Shown piece after piece: positions 10,700 through 21,800 of a DNA stretch of 64,000 nt. The position numbers and the translations under genes were made by a program. Below the pieces are notes generated by a model. It saw only the letters and a program-made list of their open reading frames with translations. It did no database searches and was not told where the DNA came from. The DNA comes from Blastobasis lacticolella (lineage: Eukaryota; Arthropoda; Insecta; Lepidoptera; Blastobasidae). Each line of letters starts with the position of its first letter. Position 1 is the stretch's first letter. The stretch lies in NCBI GenBank assembly GCA_905147135.1, contig LR990042.1, forward strand, positions 12,081,545 to 12,145,544, given 5' to 3'.

Positions 10700-12925
10700 A
10701 TGCAACCTTAATATAACGTACCTCAATAAAACGTCTTCCTCGATTTAACAAATTCTTCGTAATCCCCTTGAATTGTCCATAAGAGTCAATGTAAAATATT
10801 CCTTTTAACTTATGATTTTTTTTCAACCATCAAAAAAAGTGTAAATACCTCAAATTAACGAATTTTGTCAACCCAAAACCTTAACATAACGTTCCCACCA
10901 ATGTATGACCCTTAACCCCATAGTAAGTAATTCATATAGCGACAGGTTTCGACACGTCGTTTTCGTAAAACAATCATTGTTGTTTGATGGAAAGTAATGT
11001 AAACACTTACTCTTACACTTACTTGCTCGTCACTATTGTTAAAGATTCAAGTTGCAATGGCTCAGAAACGTAAAAGGTGTTCCTTATCAGTCGCAGAAAA
11101 GCAAAACATCATTAATTATGTTGACGAAAATCCTACGACGAAAAAATTTGACATAGCTAATAAGTTCGGGATTGCCGCAAGTACATTGACTACAATTTTA
11201 AAATTTAAATATAAGTTTTAGAAGAAAGTGGTTTCCCTGTAAATAGAAGAAGATTAAAGTCATGCGAGTACAAAGACGTAGAGGAATGTGTGTTGAAGTG
11301 GTTAAAACAATGCCGAGACAAAAAGATCGCAATCGGAGGCCCTATCCTTCAGGAAAAGGCTCAGCAGTTTGCAGTAGAATTTGGACATGCAGAGTTCCGT
11401 GCTAGCAACGGGTGGCGCCAAAAATTTCAAAAAATGAAACGAGATGGCTTTTCGAAAACTTTGTGGTAAAAGTGGTAGTGTTGATAAAAAGGATGTGATG
11501 AGTGGAAAGGCAAACTGGCAGAGCTGACCGCCGGATACGATCCAGAAGACATCTTTAATGCCGACGAAACTGGACGTTTCTATAAATTTACCTGTAGTTT
11601 ACCTGACAAAACCTTATCATTCAAAGGCGATGAATGTAATGGTGGAAAAAACAGCAAACTTCGCTTAAAAGTACTGCTGGGAACAAATTATACCGGGACC
11701 TACAAACTTATCATCGGAAAATATCAAAAACCGAGATGTTTTAAAAATGTCAATTATTATTGGCAGATTTGATTACACGTCAAACATTAAGGTTTGGATG
11801 ACCAGTGATGCTTTTAGCAATTGGCTTAAAAGTCTGGATAAAGAGATGAAGAAAAAAAACTAGAAAATTCTTATGTTCATCGATAATTGTACCGCACACG
11901 GAGAAATTCCTAACCTGAAAAATATAAAAATAAAGTACTTGCCTCTAAATACCACTTTGAAGTTTCAAACCAACCAAGGCATCATTCATAACTTTAAAAT
12001 GCATTATAGGAAGGAAGTTGTCAGACGATTTTTTGCTGATGTTGATTGGCAAACGCCAACTACAATTGACGTTTTATAAGCCATGTGAATGATCGCCAAA
12101 GCTTGGAATCTAGTCACTGAAAGGACCATTGCAAACTGCTTCAAGAAAAGTGGGTTTAAAGTAACATGCGAAGATGAGGAAGACGACTTACCACTCGCAG
12201 AACTTACTACGACCTGGCAAAGAGATCAAAAGAAATTGCATTTTCAAGAGATTCGTTACCTTTGATAATGATTTAGCCGTCTGTGGATAACTAACTGATG
12301 CTGACATTGTCACATCTGTGTTTCCGGTTACTAATGCAGAAGCGGATGAAGGCGAGGAAGAAGGGGGTGAAATTGATGAAGATGACTTTACAATAAAATA
12401 TGCTCATAAGGAATTAAATATAATAAAATCTGTGTTTCTCAAAAAGGGAGGTTTGAGTGGCGATGTAGTCAAATCCATTACGAAATTGGATTGCGCTTTA
12501 CCGGTGGTTTGCCGGTGGTAAACAGAGAACAATTTATAACTTTTGTCTAATCAAGAACAACAAAATTAAGATTAAGCTACCATAACCACATTGTTGATTT
12601 TTTACCTTTAATTCGTGAGATTTGTTGTGCGAATCTTTGAAATTAACAATAAATTACATAATAATATATGTTGCTGTTATTAATGTAAAGAAAAAAATTT
12701 TTACTAACCTACCTAATAATTTTTAAATAGAAAATACATACAGTAATTTGATAAAAATGTGTTATCATTTTTTGTAGAAGTTGTTCGTTATAACAAGATG
12801 AGTACGTAATGTTGAGGTGAATAAAACTATTTTTTTACCTCTTAATAACAAATGTAGACTAACCTAACGTCAATATAACAAACCTCAGTTTAACGAATTA
12901 CTTAATATACCGAATATATACTTGT
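10700..12925 (+). mobile_element. decayed pogo/Tigger-type DNA transposon
   Basis: The element surrounds a broken CENP-B-like transposase. Both flanks contain spaced copies of a TCAATATAACG-like motif: ACCTTAATATAACGTACCTC at about 10705 and ACGTCAATATAACAAACCTC at about 12868, in the same orientation, with related TTAACG motifs between 10740 and 10890. Exact terminal inverted repeats and the TA target duplication were not resolved, so the bounds are approximate. A truncated LINE tail abuts the left side. Confidence 0.6.
11057..12522 (+). pseudogene. pogo/Tigger transposase (CENP-B-like) pseudogene
   Basis: The N-terminal frame (11057-11219) is a CENP-B-type helix-turn-helix, with KRKRCSLSVAEKQNIINYV and KFGIAASTLTTILK. 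Other frames continue with a second DNA-binding segment (about 11225-11450), the DDE motif NADETG (about 11560) and LFIDNCTAH (about 11868-11895). An acidic C-terminus lies near 12350-12400. At least three frameshifts or stops interrupt the protein (near 11219, 11470 and 11860). In this family a third catalytic Asp is expected in a (L)DQG motif before II; here the sequence reads TNQGII at about 11970, so that Asp is lost. Family members use a DDE/D transposase to excise and insert at TA. This copy cannot be active. Confidence 0.8.
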
Positions 12926-13229
12926 TCCCTTCCTTTATTTTTTATGATTGAACATATATAAAATTAAATACTTACTATAGGTATTGAAATAATTATTTAA
13001 ATAAACACAGGTATATTATCTAAATACTTAACAACATAATGTGAATGTGGCGTTATGCGACTTTTTTCGATCTTATTCGTGATCTTATGTGACGGGGGCC
13101 TACATAGGAAATACCATGGACCATGGTTTCGAAAGTTTCGAATCATATTTAGCCAAGTGTTCAGATTTTTCGTAACAAAATTCGTCCCTTTTGTGTAAAC
13201 AAATAGGTTAAAATGTAGGTTAGGTCCTG

Positions 13230-13468
13230 GTAACATTGATTCAGCTTGAGTCAGTGACAGTAACAGCTACGCTTTGGTTGTTTGACTTTGACGTCTGACT
13301 GACAGCAAGCAAGCAAGAAAAAGAACCCCGGGCCCACTCAGCTGATGAGTAAATAAATTTAGGGTTATGCTTCTTTTATTCTTGTTTTAATCAGCGTATT
13401 TGTGAATGAAAAACACCTTAATAAATCCATAAAGTTTATAGTTATGTATTGTGCATACTTATAGAAAT
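13230..13468 (+). promoter_or_regulatory. TIMMDC1 upstream region and 5' UTR
   Basis: The region directly upstream of the TIMMDC1 start codon contains CAGTGACAGTAACAGC, a GACTTTGACGTCTGACTGAC segment and an AGC-rich stretch. No TATA box is obvious in a convincing position. Assignment rests on location only; the transcription start was not determined. Confidence 0.3.
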
Positions 13469-16288
13469 ATGCTGAGAGCAGTGCGACTTATACCGACTAT
13501 TAGTTTACCATTATTTTCACAACAGAATGCCTACGATAAAATTAAAACAAACCAATCCGATAATGAAAAGCAGGAGACAGGTTGGGATAGAGTAAAGGCA
13601 ATGTATTCCAAGAAGTAAGTGTAATTTTTCACGTTTAAAAGAATAACCTCACCAATAATTTGCTGTTCTTTTAGGTTTTGTTTTAGTAAACGAATGACAA
13701 AATCTATTCTAAAATAATATACAGTGTAAGTAGGTAAGTATGTTGTGTGTTAATAAAATACTTATATTACAAATAAAACTATTAAATTCAAATTCGAAAG
13801 TTAAGATACCTTACGGACAGAAGTGAACTAACAATAATAATATATTTATTTCAGTGAATATGACGAACATTCAGTGGAATTGCATACCGTCGTACAGTCC
13901 TCTCTCAGTGGCGCTTTCATTGGCGCATGCTTGGGCGGATTTTTCAGATCCCGTGAAGCTTACATCTATTTTATAGAAAACAACCAAGCTACTATATTCA
14001 CAACAACAGCAGCTGCTAAGGTATGATTTTGTATTAACATAAATTTAGTGACTTCCTTTGCGGATGTTAATAGGCGAGACTCACTTTCTCACTGTGGTGG
14101 TGGTGGTTCAATGGAAGCTTATAAGTGTATATTAAAAAGTTTTGGGAGGAATATTTGCCAAATAAACTGAAATAATTTAAGTATACCATTTAAAAAATGT
14201 ATATAATAGAACACTTTTTTTATTGTTTTCAGAAAAAACTGCAGGACTACGTAACAGTAGCATTTTGCAAAGGAGCTTACCAGTGGGGATGGAGACTGGG
14301 AACTTTCATGGGAATATTCACGTAATTTTTTTTTTATATAATGGTATCTTTTCCATGTTGTTTGCCCTTAGGAGGACCCAGAGAAACTGGGTCTCTTAAG
14401 GACTAGTACTCTAATCGCTGATCAGATGTTCCCAAAAAAGCTGGGATCCAAAGTGGAAAGAATAAAAGGAGATGTATGAAAAGAATTGTGGATGTATGTG
14501 TGGCTAGGAAGTTGTGTCAGGACAGCAAAGTGGTAGTCCATAGTCACTGCCTACCCTAAATATATCTATGGTTACTATGATACTTCCATATGGGGTCATG
14601 ATTAGTCCTTTAAAATGTGTAATTGATATTTAAGTAGGTAGTTGTTATAGTTAAGTAGGTAGTGTAGGTACTTGGGCTTATTAGTTATATTTCATTTCAC
14701 CTTATTTAGTTTATACAAATCATCATCATCATCGTCTTGGTGTTTTGTTCCGGTTGAGTTTATACAAATAATATAATGTATTTCAATATTGGATATTATC
14801 TCTAGGGACTGGTTGAACAGTTTATGGCATTGTTATTAGAGATGAAACGGATATCCGGTTGCTATCCGGTATCCGGCCTATCCGGCCTTAATTTACTATC
14901 CGGCCGGATACCGGATAGCTCGTTAATATCTGGCCGGATACCGGATAGTACAAAATATATGAATATTTCATAAAAATGATTTTGCTCATCGGCTTCCTTC
15001 ATTTCTCTGAGCAGTAGCTGCGTCAATGATATTATCCTTTAGGTTCTGTTGGACCGCCGTCAGTCAGGTGGCGTGTGGGGTCTTCCGCGGCAGCGCGTCG
15101 TCGTCGACAAATTTAGGGCTATTTGCACCATAGCGGTCTTCGGGGTGACAGAGCACATGCCCATACCATCGCATTCGGCGTTCTCTAATTTTCTCGGGGA
15201 TATATGAGACTTTGTAACTTCCATGAGTGTGGACATTAGATACGTACTTTGACCAGCGTAAAAATGCGCATTTCTGTCGTGTGTTGTTTAGTATAATATT
15301 TTTTCCAAAGTCAATCAAGGTTTATACTGGATGAAAAATACAAATGTCTCTATATTTAGAGGTAATATACGATGTCGTTTATCTTCCGATATGCTGGGGG
15401 CATGTGTAAGCCCGTATTTCAAAACCACGAATCCTTTCGAGGTCGAAAGAATTGTTTAGTTCAATGTTCAAATTTTTCTAAGGATGCGAAATCACACATG
15501 CAGTCGTCTAAAGTCTCACAGAAACAACCTGTTCAGAGTATATGTTCAACCGTATATCCGGCCGCTGGATATCCGGCTATCCGGCTAAGAGGCTGGCCGT
15601 ATATCCGGTATCCGGCCAAACCACTATCCGTTTCATCTCTAATTGTTATGGTATTTATTTATTAAATTATCTTTTAACAGGGCTATATCAACAACAGTAT
15701 CAGTGTATAGAGGTGATACATCATTGGTTGACTTCGTTGTAGCTGGTGCACTAACTGGTGCGATGTACAAAGCTAATTTGGGACCGGCTGCCACAGTCGT
15801 TGGTGCTGGGCTTGGTATGGCGATTTCTTATCTTATGCTTTTTCCTGTTAACTTCCGAACATAAATAGAGCCTGTATGTATATGACGTAAATGAGAAAGT
15901 CCTGACCGAATACCTAATAAGGGCCTATTAAACCAAACTATCTGTACCTATATCATTAATGTAGTTTTTTGCCATTTACAGGTGCTGCTCTTAGCACTGT
16001 GGGTGGTTTAGCAATTTTAGGCCTTCTAAGTGTTACTGGAATATCAATGGATCAAATCCGAAAATCATTATATGCCATAAAACAAGCCAGGTACGTTATT
16101 TCACTGTTGCTGTATGCTAATATTCTTCCTATTTCTGTCCTATAATTTACTTTATTTTACTTTACAGAGAGGATCAGTATAACCAAGCTGTAGAAAAATC
16201 GTCAACAATAAAAAATGATGCACTGACAAAGCATCATGACGAAATGGTACTGGAGAAAGGTGAACAAAAGATAGAGGAAATTGTGTGA
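13469..16288 (+). CDS. TIMMDC1: TIMMDC1-like mitochondrial complex I assembly factor (RPII140-upstream homolog)
   Basis: Six coding exons join in frame to 254 codons: 13469-13614, 13855-14020, 14233-14321, 15681-15814, 15982-16090 and 16168-16288. Every junction is GT-AG. The family is a Tim17/22/23-like inner-membrane protein that helps build the membrane arm of respiratory complex I. Glycine-rich hydrophobic segments are visible at about residues 65-82 (SGAFIGACLGGFF), 118-136 (GAYQWGWRLGTFMGIF) and 148-196 (FVVAGALTGAMYKANLGPAA, then a second hydrophobic run). The N-terminus MLRAVRLIPTISLPLF is basic and hydrophobic, consistent with mitochondrial import. The C-terminus is charged. Length is close to the fly homolog (about 260 residues). 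Intron 3 is enlarged by an 805-bp hAT element. The gene is convergent with twinfilin. Orthology is by recognition, not by search. Confidence 0.93.
14829..15649. mobile_element. non-autonomous hAT element with 8-bp TSD in TIMMDC1 intron 3
   Basis: The element proper is 14837-15641 (805 bp). Its ends are TAGAGATGAAACGGATA and the exact complement TATCCGTTTCATCTCTA. It is flanked by identical 8-bp repeats ATTGTTAT (14829-14836 and 15642-15649). Multiple sub-terminal TATCCGG/CCGGATA motifs crowd both ends (14850-14945 and 15548-15625), as is common in hAT elements where transposase binds sub-terminal sites. There is no hAT transposase; instead the interior has a LINE-like ORF fragment. The right end lies 31-39 bases before exon 4, at the splice acceptor's polypyrimidine region. 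Confidence 0.9.
15064..15318 (-). pseudogene. LINE ORF2 C-terminal fragment inside the hAT element
   Basis: The minus-strand frame contains KIRERRMRWYGHVLCHPEDR, a hallmark of non-LTR retrotransposon ORF2 C-termini (RRMRWYGHVLRRP). Upstream it keeps SNVHTHGSYKVSYIPE. No start codon or reverse transcriptase core is present. The fragment lies wholly between the hAT ends, so it was either captured or inserted into an older hAT. Confidence 0.6.
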
Positions 16289-16380
16289 TGAAAGATCTGT
16301 TAGGTTCAACTATGCTAGTTTGAAAATGACAATAACAAAAGTTATTCGATGCAAGCAAGGACAATGTTGGAGATTTCAAA

Positions 16381-16474
16381 AATAAATACTGCGACCTAAA
16401 TGTTTCAACTGTGAAGCTGGAATGAATTATGTTTGTTATTCTATAATTTGTTAAATATTATAGTTGTAAATAAA
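16381..16474 (+). terminator. TIMMDC1 poly(A) signals
   Basis: Two AATAAA hexamers follow the TIMMDC1 stop codon, at 16381-16386 and 16469-16474. The second is followed by T/G-rich sequence, as expected for a cleavage site, and would give a 3' UTR of about 200 bases. Confidence 0.55.
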
Positions 16475-16737
16475 ATAATGTTATGTTTCAAGAACATACT
16501 TTTAATTTGATTTGAAGTTTTCTAATAATTATGCAGGTGCAAGCAGGTAAATAGAAACAAATTTCATTCTCGTAGAGTTACCGTATAAAAGTACATACAC
16601 CTATTAATTGATTAAACAGTACATGAAGGAGTAGGTCGACTGAATATGAGTTCTCCGGCCAAGGTCACCGACGTAACCCAAAGGTTTGAGTAACACAAAT
16701 CCATTGAAGGCTAGACTAGTATTGTTATATTAGTTAT

Positions 16738-16805
16738 ATAACCTCCCCTTTCGCGGCAGAGGCCCTAAGTTCTGTAGTGGACTTATATGGGCTGTGATGA
16801 TGTAT
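16738..16805 (+). repeat. fragment of the GCAGTGGACTG retroposon family
   Basis: TAACCTCCCCTTTCGCGGCA is followed by GAGGCCCTAAGTTCTG, GTAGTGGACTT and a GATGATG end. It matches the 3' part of the copy at 9244-9530. It lies between the 3' ends of the two convergent genes. Confidence 0.65.
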
Positions 16806-16932
16806 ACAGATTGACTATCAAAGTTTCATCAAAATCAGTCCAGCTCTTTTGGAGTCCATAGAGGATATACAATGATTTTAATTTTTATATAGACAGATAT
16901 GGATAAAAAAATCAAAGTAAGATATAAAATTC

Positions 16933-16938
16933 TTTATT
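16933..16938 (-). terminator. candidate twinfilin poly(A) signal
   Basis: A minus-strand AATAAA follows TTCAGTGTCGAGTC. If used, the twinfilin 3' UTR would be about 1.95 kb. Other minus-strand AATAAA hexamers occur closer to the stop (for example near 17110 and 17815), so the site is not certain. Confidence 0.4.
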
Positions 16939-17204
16939 GACTCGACACTGAATATTTTACATTTGTTATTGCGATTATTACAGTTTCTACATTATAAAAA
17001 TATTATGAAATATTTACACGTACTTAGGTATACACATTTCATTTCAGCTTCTAAAAATATGTTACGCAAAACGTACAAAAAAGTAAAATTTGGCTAAAAC
17101 ATTAAATTATTTATTATAGGTATAAAATATAAAAGAGGCAAGAACGAAACAAATACAGTAATACTTCCAAAGCACCAGTAATGTATTTATAGTAATTTTT
17201 CAAC

Positions 17205-17285
17205 AATTAACCACCATGCGGTGACCACTTTCCATCAGGTGGCCTGCCATATGACAAAAAGAAATTAAAATATGTGCCAAGCCTT
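17205..17285 (+). repeat. SINE/LINE tail, CCATCAGGTGGCC family
   Basis: GCGGTGACCACTTTCCATCA then GGTGGCCTGCCATATGAC and an A-rich end. The same tail appears at 31075-31157, 57475-57550 and 59258-59340 (+), and inverted at 39320-39400, 48285-48335 and 59105-59165. It lies in the probable twinfilin 3' UTR. Confidence 0.6.
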
Positions 17286-18039
17286 CTGGCACAAGCCAAG
17301 CAACATTAGCTTAAGTAAAATAAGCTCTTGGGCTAAGCGAACCAATGATAGGTATTTAATCAATTTAAAATACATAAAATATATGTTATTATTTACTCTA
17401 CATGAAGGTCAGTAAATCTATACTGATTATTCTTTTTAAGACAAACATTTGTAAAATGGTTTCACACTCATCACAACTTATATTTGCTATATTTATTGCA
17501 CATGAATAACGATATAATACTGGTACAATAGATAAGTAGAATAGTTTTGGTAACTATTTGAGTTTACCGTTTATTTTAGGATTATAACTGATGTCTGTGT
17601 TAAAATTTATAAACATACTAAATGAGCAATTGTACTGATTTTTCTAGTATTTTTAAACAATGTACTTGGTACTTAAATACTTTTGGATCTTAAAACACTT
17701 TATACATTATATTGGGTAATAAAATTAGTCAGTTCATTATTTGCATATATTTTAAAATAAAATGGCGTCATTGAGCCATCGAAACTATCAAATAAACTAT
17801 ACATGTGTAAAGCATTTTATTTCAAGATTACACCTAAAAATATGTTTAATGAACAATCTTATTACTTTTACTCATAAAACTTGATTTCATGAATTACAAA
17901 ATATTATAATAAAGTTCATAATTGCCAAAAACTTGCTTGTCATGTCGTAGGATCTCATGACCAGATTTGTAGGGTCTTGTTAATGCTTGTGCTAAAATTA
18001 TTTATTGTTTATATTGCATCACTCCAGAGTAAGAAATTA

Positions 18040-18700
18040 GGGTTTTTGCGGCGCTAGCGACACATGAGGGCCGTTGTCAAAATGAGGTTGAAATTCCACT
18101 AGATGGCTTTACTAGCGACTAAGGTCGCTATTGGCCGGACGCTCTAAGTTGACCGTTGGATTTCACCCAATAGAACGGCGTTATTTTGACAGAGATAAGC
18201 TTACGACAGTGGCGCCCACTGGTGAGCACAAAAACTCATTGCGCCTCATTGCTCATTGTGCCGTGCACATTATTGGACACAAACATCTTGTGTAAGCATG
18301 GTGCTATTTAACCAGTGGAGAGTGACTCAGCACCTTTTAGTTTTAAACACTAGACAGACCACCAGAGGCCAGATGTATGCAATTTTCCGACGCATGGCAT
18401 CGTTGAATGCCACTGTGCACTTGACGCAGAAACTACGTAATGGTGGCCCCTCACCTTCCTGCCGACTGTCAGTTGGCATGACTTAAATCGACCCAGCCCA
18501 TTGTGGCTTGATCCTGCCGTTAAGGCATGACGTCCTTCCAAAATGTCTCCCCACGCACATCAATTTACCTTGACAAGCAACTATTTTTATCAAGACATGT
18601 AATGGATCATGGACATATTATAGATCTGCCAAGTCCTGGATCATGGTCAAAACGGACCCTCGTGCGCGACAGCACAACCGGGCCAGAATACGCCATCATG
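18040..18700. repeat. repeat-derived GC-rich block with SINE tail
   Basis: The block 18040-18250 is GC-rich with no coding frame. Positions 18612-18690 (CCAAGTCCTGGATCATGGTC ... GGACCCTCGTGCGCGACAGC) match the 3' part of the tRNA-derived SINE at 44257-44575. Other open frames here look incidental. Confidence 0.45.
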
Positions 18701-18877
18701 AGCTAATGACACGGCTTAATTTTCACATCAGTTGGCTCAGTGGTGCCATCTAGTCTACTTTGTCATCCCAAAGTCCCTCATTCCAAAAGCAAACGATTAC
18801 AATTTGGTGTCAAATATATATATAAATAACACGTTAAATAAAGCAAGCTGTAAAATATTGCTAAATTAAATAGGATA

Positions 18878-21800
18878 CTATTGAGCGGGCTGCGATTTGG
18901 TAATCCTCTTAGCGCCTCTGTTCGGAGGTCCCTTGGGCTTCGCAAACGCTGGCCGATGAAGGCTCCTCTTCGGATGAATCTCGTCATACAGGAACTCCTC
19001 AGTCAGCTCTTTGCCGTCGTCGATTTCTAGCTGGAATGTCATTAAAATTGAAATATTTAGCGGTCAAGTACATCAAGTACATAACCTTAGCTTTAATGTC
19101 TTCCGCTTGTGCTCTCGCGAGAGAGGGCCCTGGGCCCGCCTTCCCACATTTTTTTGACCACTTCACCAATTTTACGTTCTGCGCGAGACGTGGCCACAGA
19201 ATCGTAAGCGATACTGGTTGCAGTCCTGTTGCTTCTAAAATCTTTACTTTAACACTATAACTTAGGCTTCTTCAAAATACATGTCTACAAGTACCCCTAA
19301 GGCCGACACCACATCTCCTCTTAGTTTGCAGATGTCTTGGACGACGGTGCGTGTGCCTCACTAGACAATTATAAAAAAATTGTGCCTACATGGTTGTGGA
19401 AAGAGGTCGCAGTGTCGTTCCATTTTCCCGTCTCAAGTGGTCCGTGCTTAAGTTTAGTTTTTGCCAGGTGTAAATAAAATCTGCGGTTTAGGAGCGGCAC
19501 GGAAATGCGTTCTTCGTCAAACTCATCATCAAGGATGCCGTAGACCGAGCGAAATGGACAAGTAGGAAGGCGGACTTAGGGGCCTAGTGGCGCGAGGGCC
19601 ACCGGGGTAGATGCCAGGATGACGATGATGATGACGAGAAGGGGTGCGGTAATAGCAATCGATTGCCGCGATCCTTTAGAAATTCGCGCAGATTTTACCC
19701 CCACCCATAATGTTCCCATACAATAATGACCTTTGTTAAAGCCTATATGTAGTAACTGTGTAAAGAAAATATTAGACCTCACCCTTTTTGCTACTTCTAC
19801 GCCGGCATTCTCAATGATTTCTAGGAACTGTCCTTTGCAGCTAGAGTACATCATGCGCTCCTTTATACTGCAGTTGTATCCAGGCATCGAGTAGATGAAC
19901 ACTGTGGATTTTGAAAAACACAATTCTGTTAGAATATTATCGACAATAGAAGTCAACTTTGTTGTGAGTGATGACATAGGTCTTTTTGGTACGCTTATAT
20001 GCGATATTCGGTATTTCTCAGCGAGGTACGGGATACGGGCTGGAAGAGCCGGCTGCTGGAGTTCAAATGTTTTCGAGAAACGCCGCGGACGGGGGACTGT
20101 CCACATGTAGAAAGTCATCGACTAGCTGATGAAGATAATTGGAAACCAGCAATTATACTTCGCTCCTTTTCCTCACAAGTGTATTACAAAATTTCGAACT
20201 GAAAATTTCGACTGCATACTTGAGTGTGGAGGTTCCAAAGAAATCATTCAATCTTTGGCTACGATTGAGCTAAACTCATTTTACCTATTCGAATTAAAAA
20301 ATTGCTCCATGAGTTTTGTATTATGAGTATTGTGATGTCAAAATAAATAAATAATGTCTAATGTCTAAAAGGCAATCTATCGAAGGAAAAAGCAGCTCAC
20401 CTACACTCTCCATATGGTCACCCTCGTGCGTATGTTTAAACACATAGAGGTGGTACCTCGCCTCGTCACTGGGGATTTGCTGCGGCAGTTCCACTAGAGA
20501 CACGTTCGCCGCCTTCGATAGGTGGATCTGCTCCTCATCCAAGTCTGAAAAAGTGAGTGAGAATATTAGACAAGTGGCGACCACATTAAGTCTAAGGGGC
20601 TGTCCTAATTATGGCGGTCTTGAGGTCTCCTATTACTTGAGCGAGTCCGTCGTACGATTATGGCCACACGACCGTTGCCAATTACATGCATGCATAGCCT
20701 TCTGCGGTATAGAAGCTGGAGTAGTAGTGTATATACTTACACATTTTACCAAAAAACAAAGGTTTCCAGGACATACGTCAAATAACTAAATATTTTCTTG
20801 TCCTTAAAATAAAATCGCTTTCCGCGTCTGTCTGGAAATCCGCTAGCTCCCAAACTACGAAACGGAATTATATGCAGATTTTAATGTCAGCTGGAGAATT
20901 TCTTCCGGAAAAGAAAAGCCGAGAAAATCCATACGAAACCGGAGCAGATCGCTAGTTAAGAGGAGTGTCCCCGAGAGCGCTCCATACAAACGCAGTTTGA
21001 TAATATTTTCAATATTATCTACGCTATCAGAGCCAATTAAATTTTGTAGCCGTGATCCAGGAATTAATATCGATGCTTGTAGTTTGATAGATTTTAGTTT
21101 AAAAGTATCGTTTCAAAATTACACAGGATTTAAGATTTCAATACAAATTTAACACTCTGGAACATGCAACAAATTATAAAAATATGAACGTACTTATTTT
21201 AAATTGTAAGTAGTTATAGGAGTTGCGCTGCAGGTCTGTTATTCCTTGTCTGGCTGCTTCAGTTATAGGAAAGGCTACTCCGCCCATTGTGGATTGCCTG
21301 AAAAATTAAAATTAGTAGCATTAAAATAGAGTTTGTTTTCTAGGCTCCACTGTGATACCCTGTCAATGTTTTCTTGCAGTCTCTCGCAATCGGTTTCGCT
21401 ATCTATTTTACATCTAGATGTAAAATAGATAGCGAAAGATTGACTGCATTCGCTTGAGAATGGAGTACAAAAAATATTGCAAAAGTTGAAAGAATGGTTA
21501 ACTAACTTTCATAGCACATGCCACTGTTTTCCATTCTCTCTCTCATTGTGAATCTAATAAACCAATCAGCATATCATCATCAGGAAGGCCTAGTAATTGC
21601 CCCTAGATGTACAAAAACGCCATGAGTTAAAGCCCAGAGTTATGGCTAAGATCTGAGTGTAGCAGAGTCATAGTTACCTGGAGTCAGTTCCATAGTTGGT
21701 GTTGACCTCGCTCTGTTGCAACTCCTTGAGGGCCTCCTCACGGTCGGTCAGCGGAGCGGGGGCGCTCACTCCGGTCAGGTGCGCATTGTAACCTTTCAAG

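Noticed and set aside
15643..15864. 73-codon plus-strand frame as its own gene
   Set aside because: It is TIMMDC1 exon 4 read through both intron boundaries.
19576..20118. 180-codon minus-strand frame as a separate gene
   Set aside because: Only its middle part (19783-19901) is coding, as twinfilin exon 8; the rest is intron read-through.
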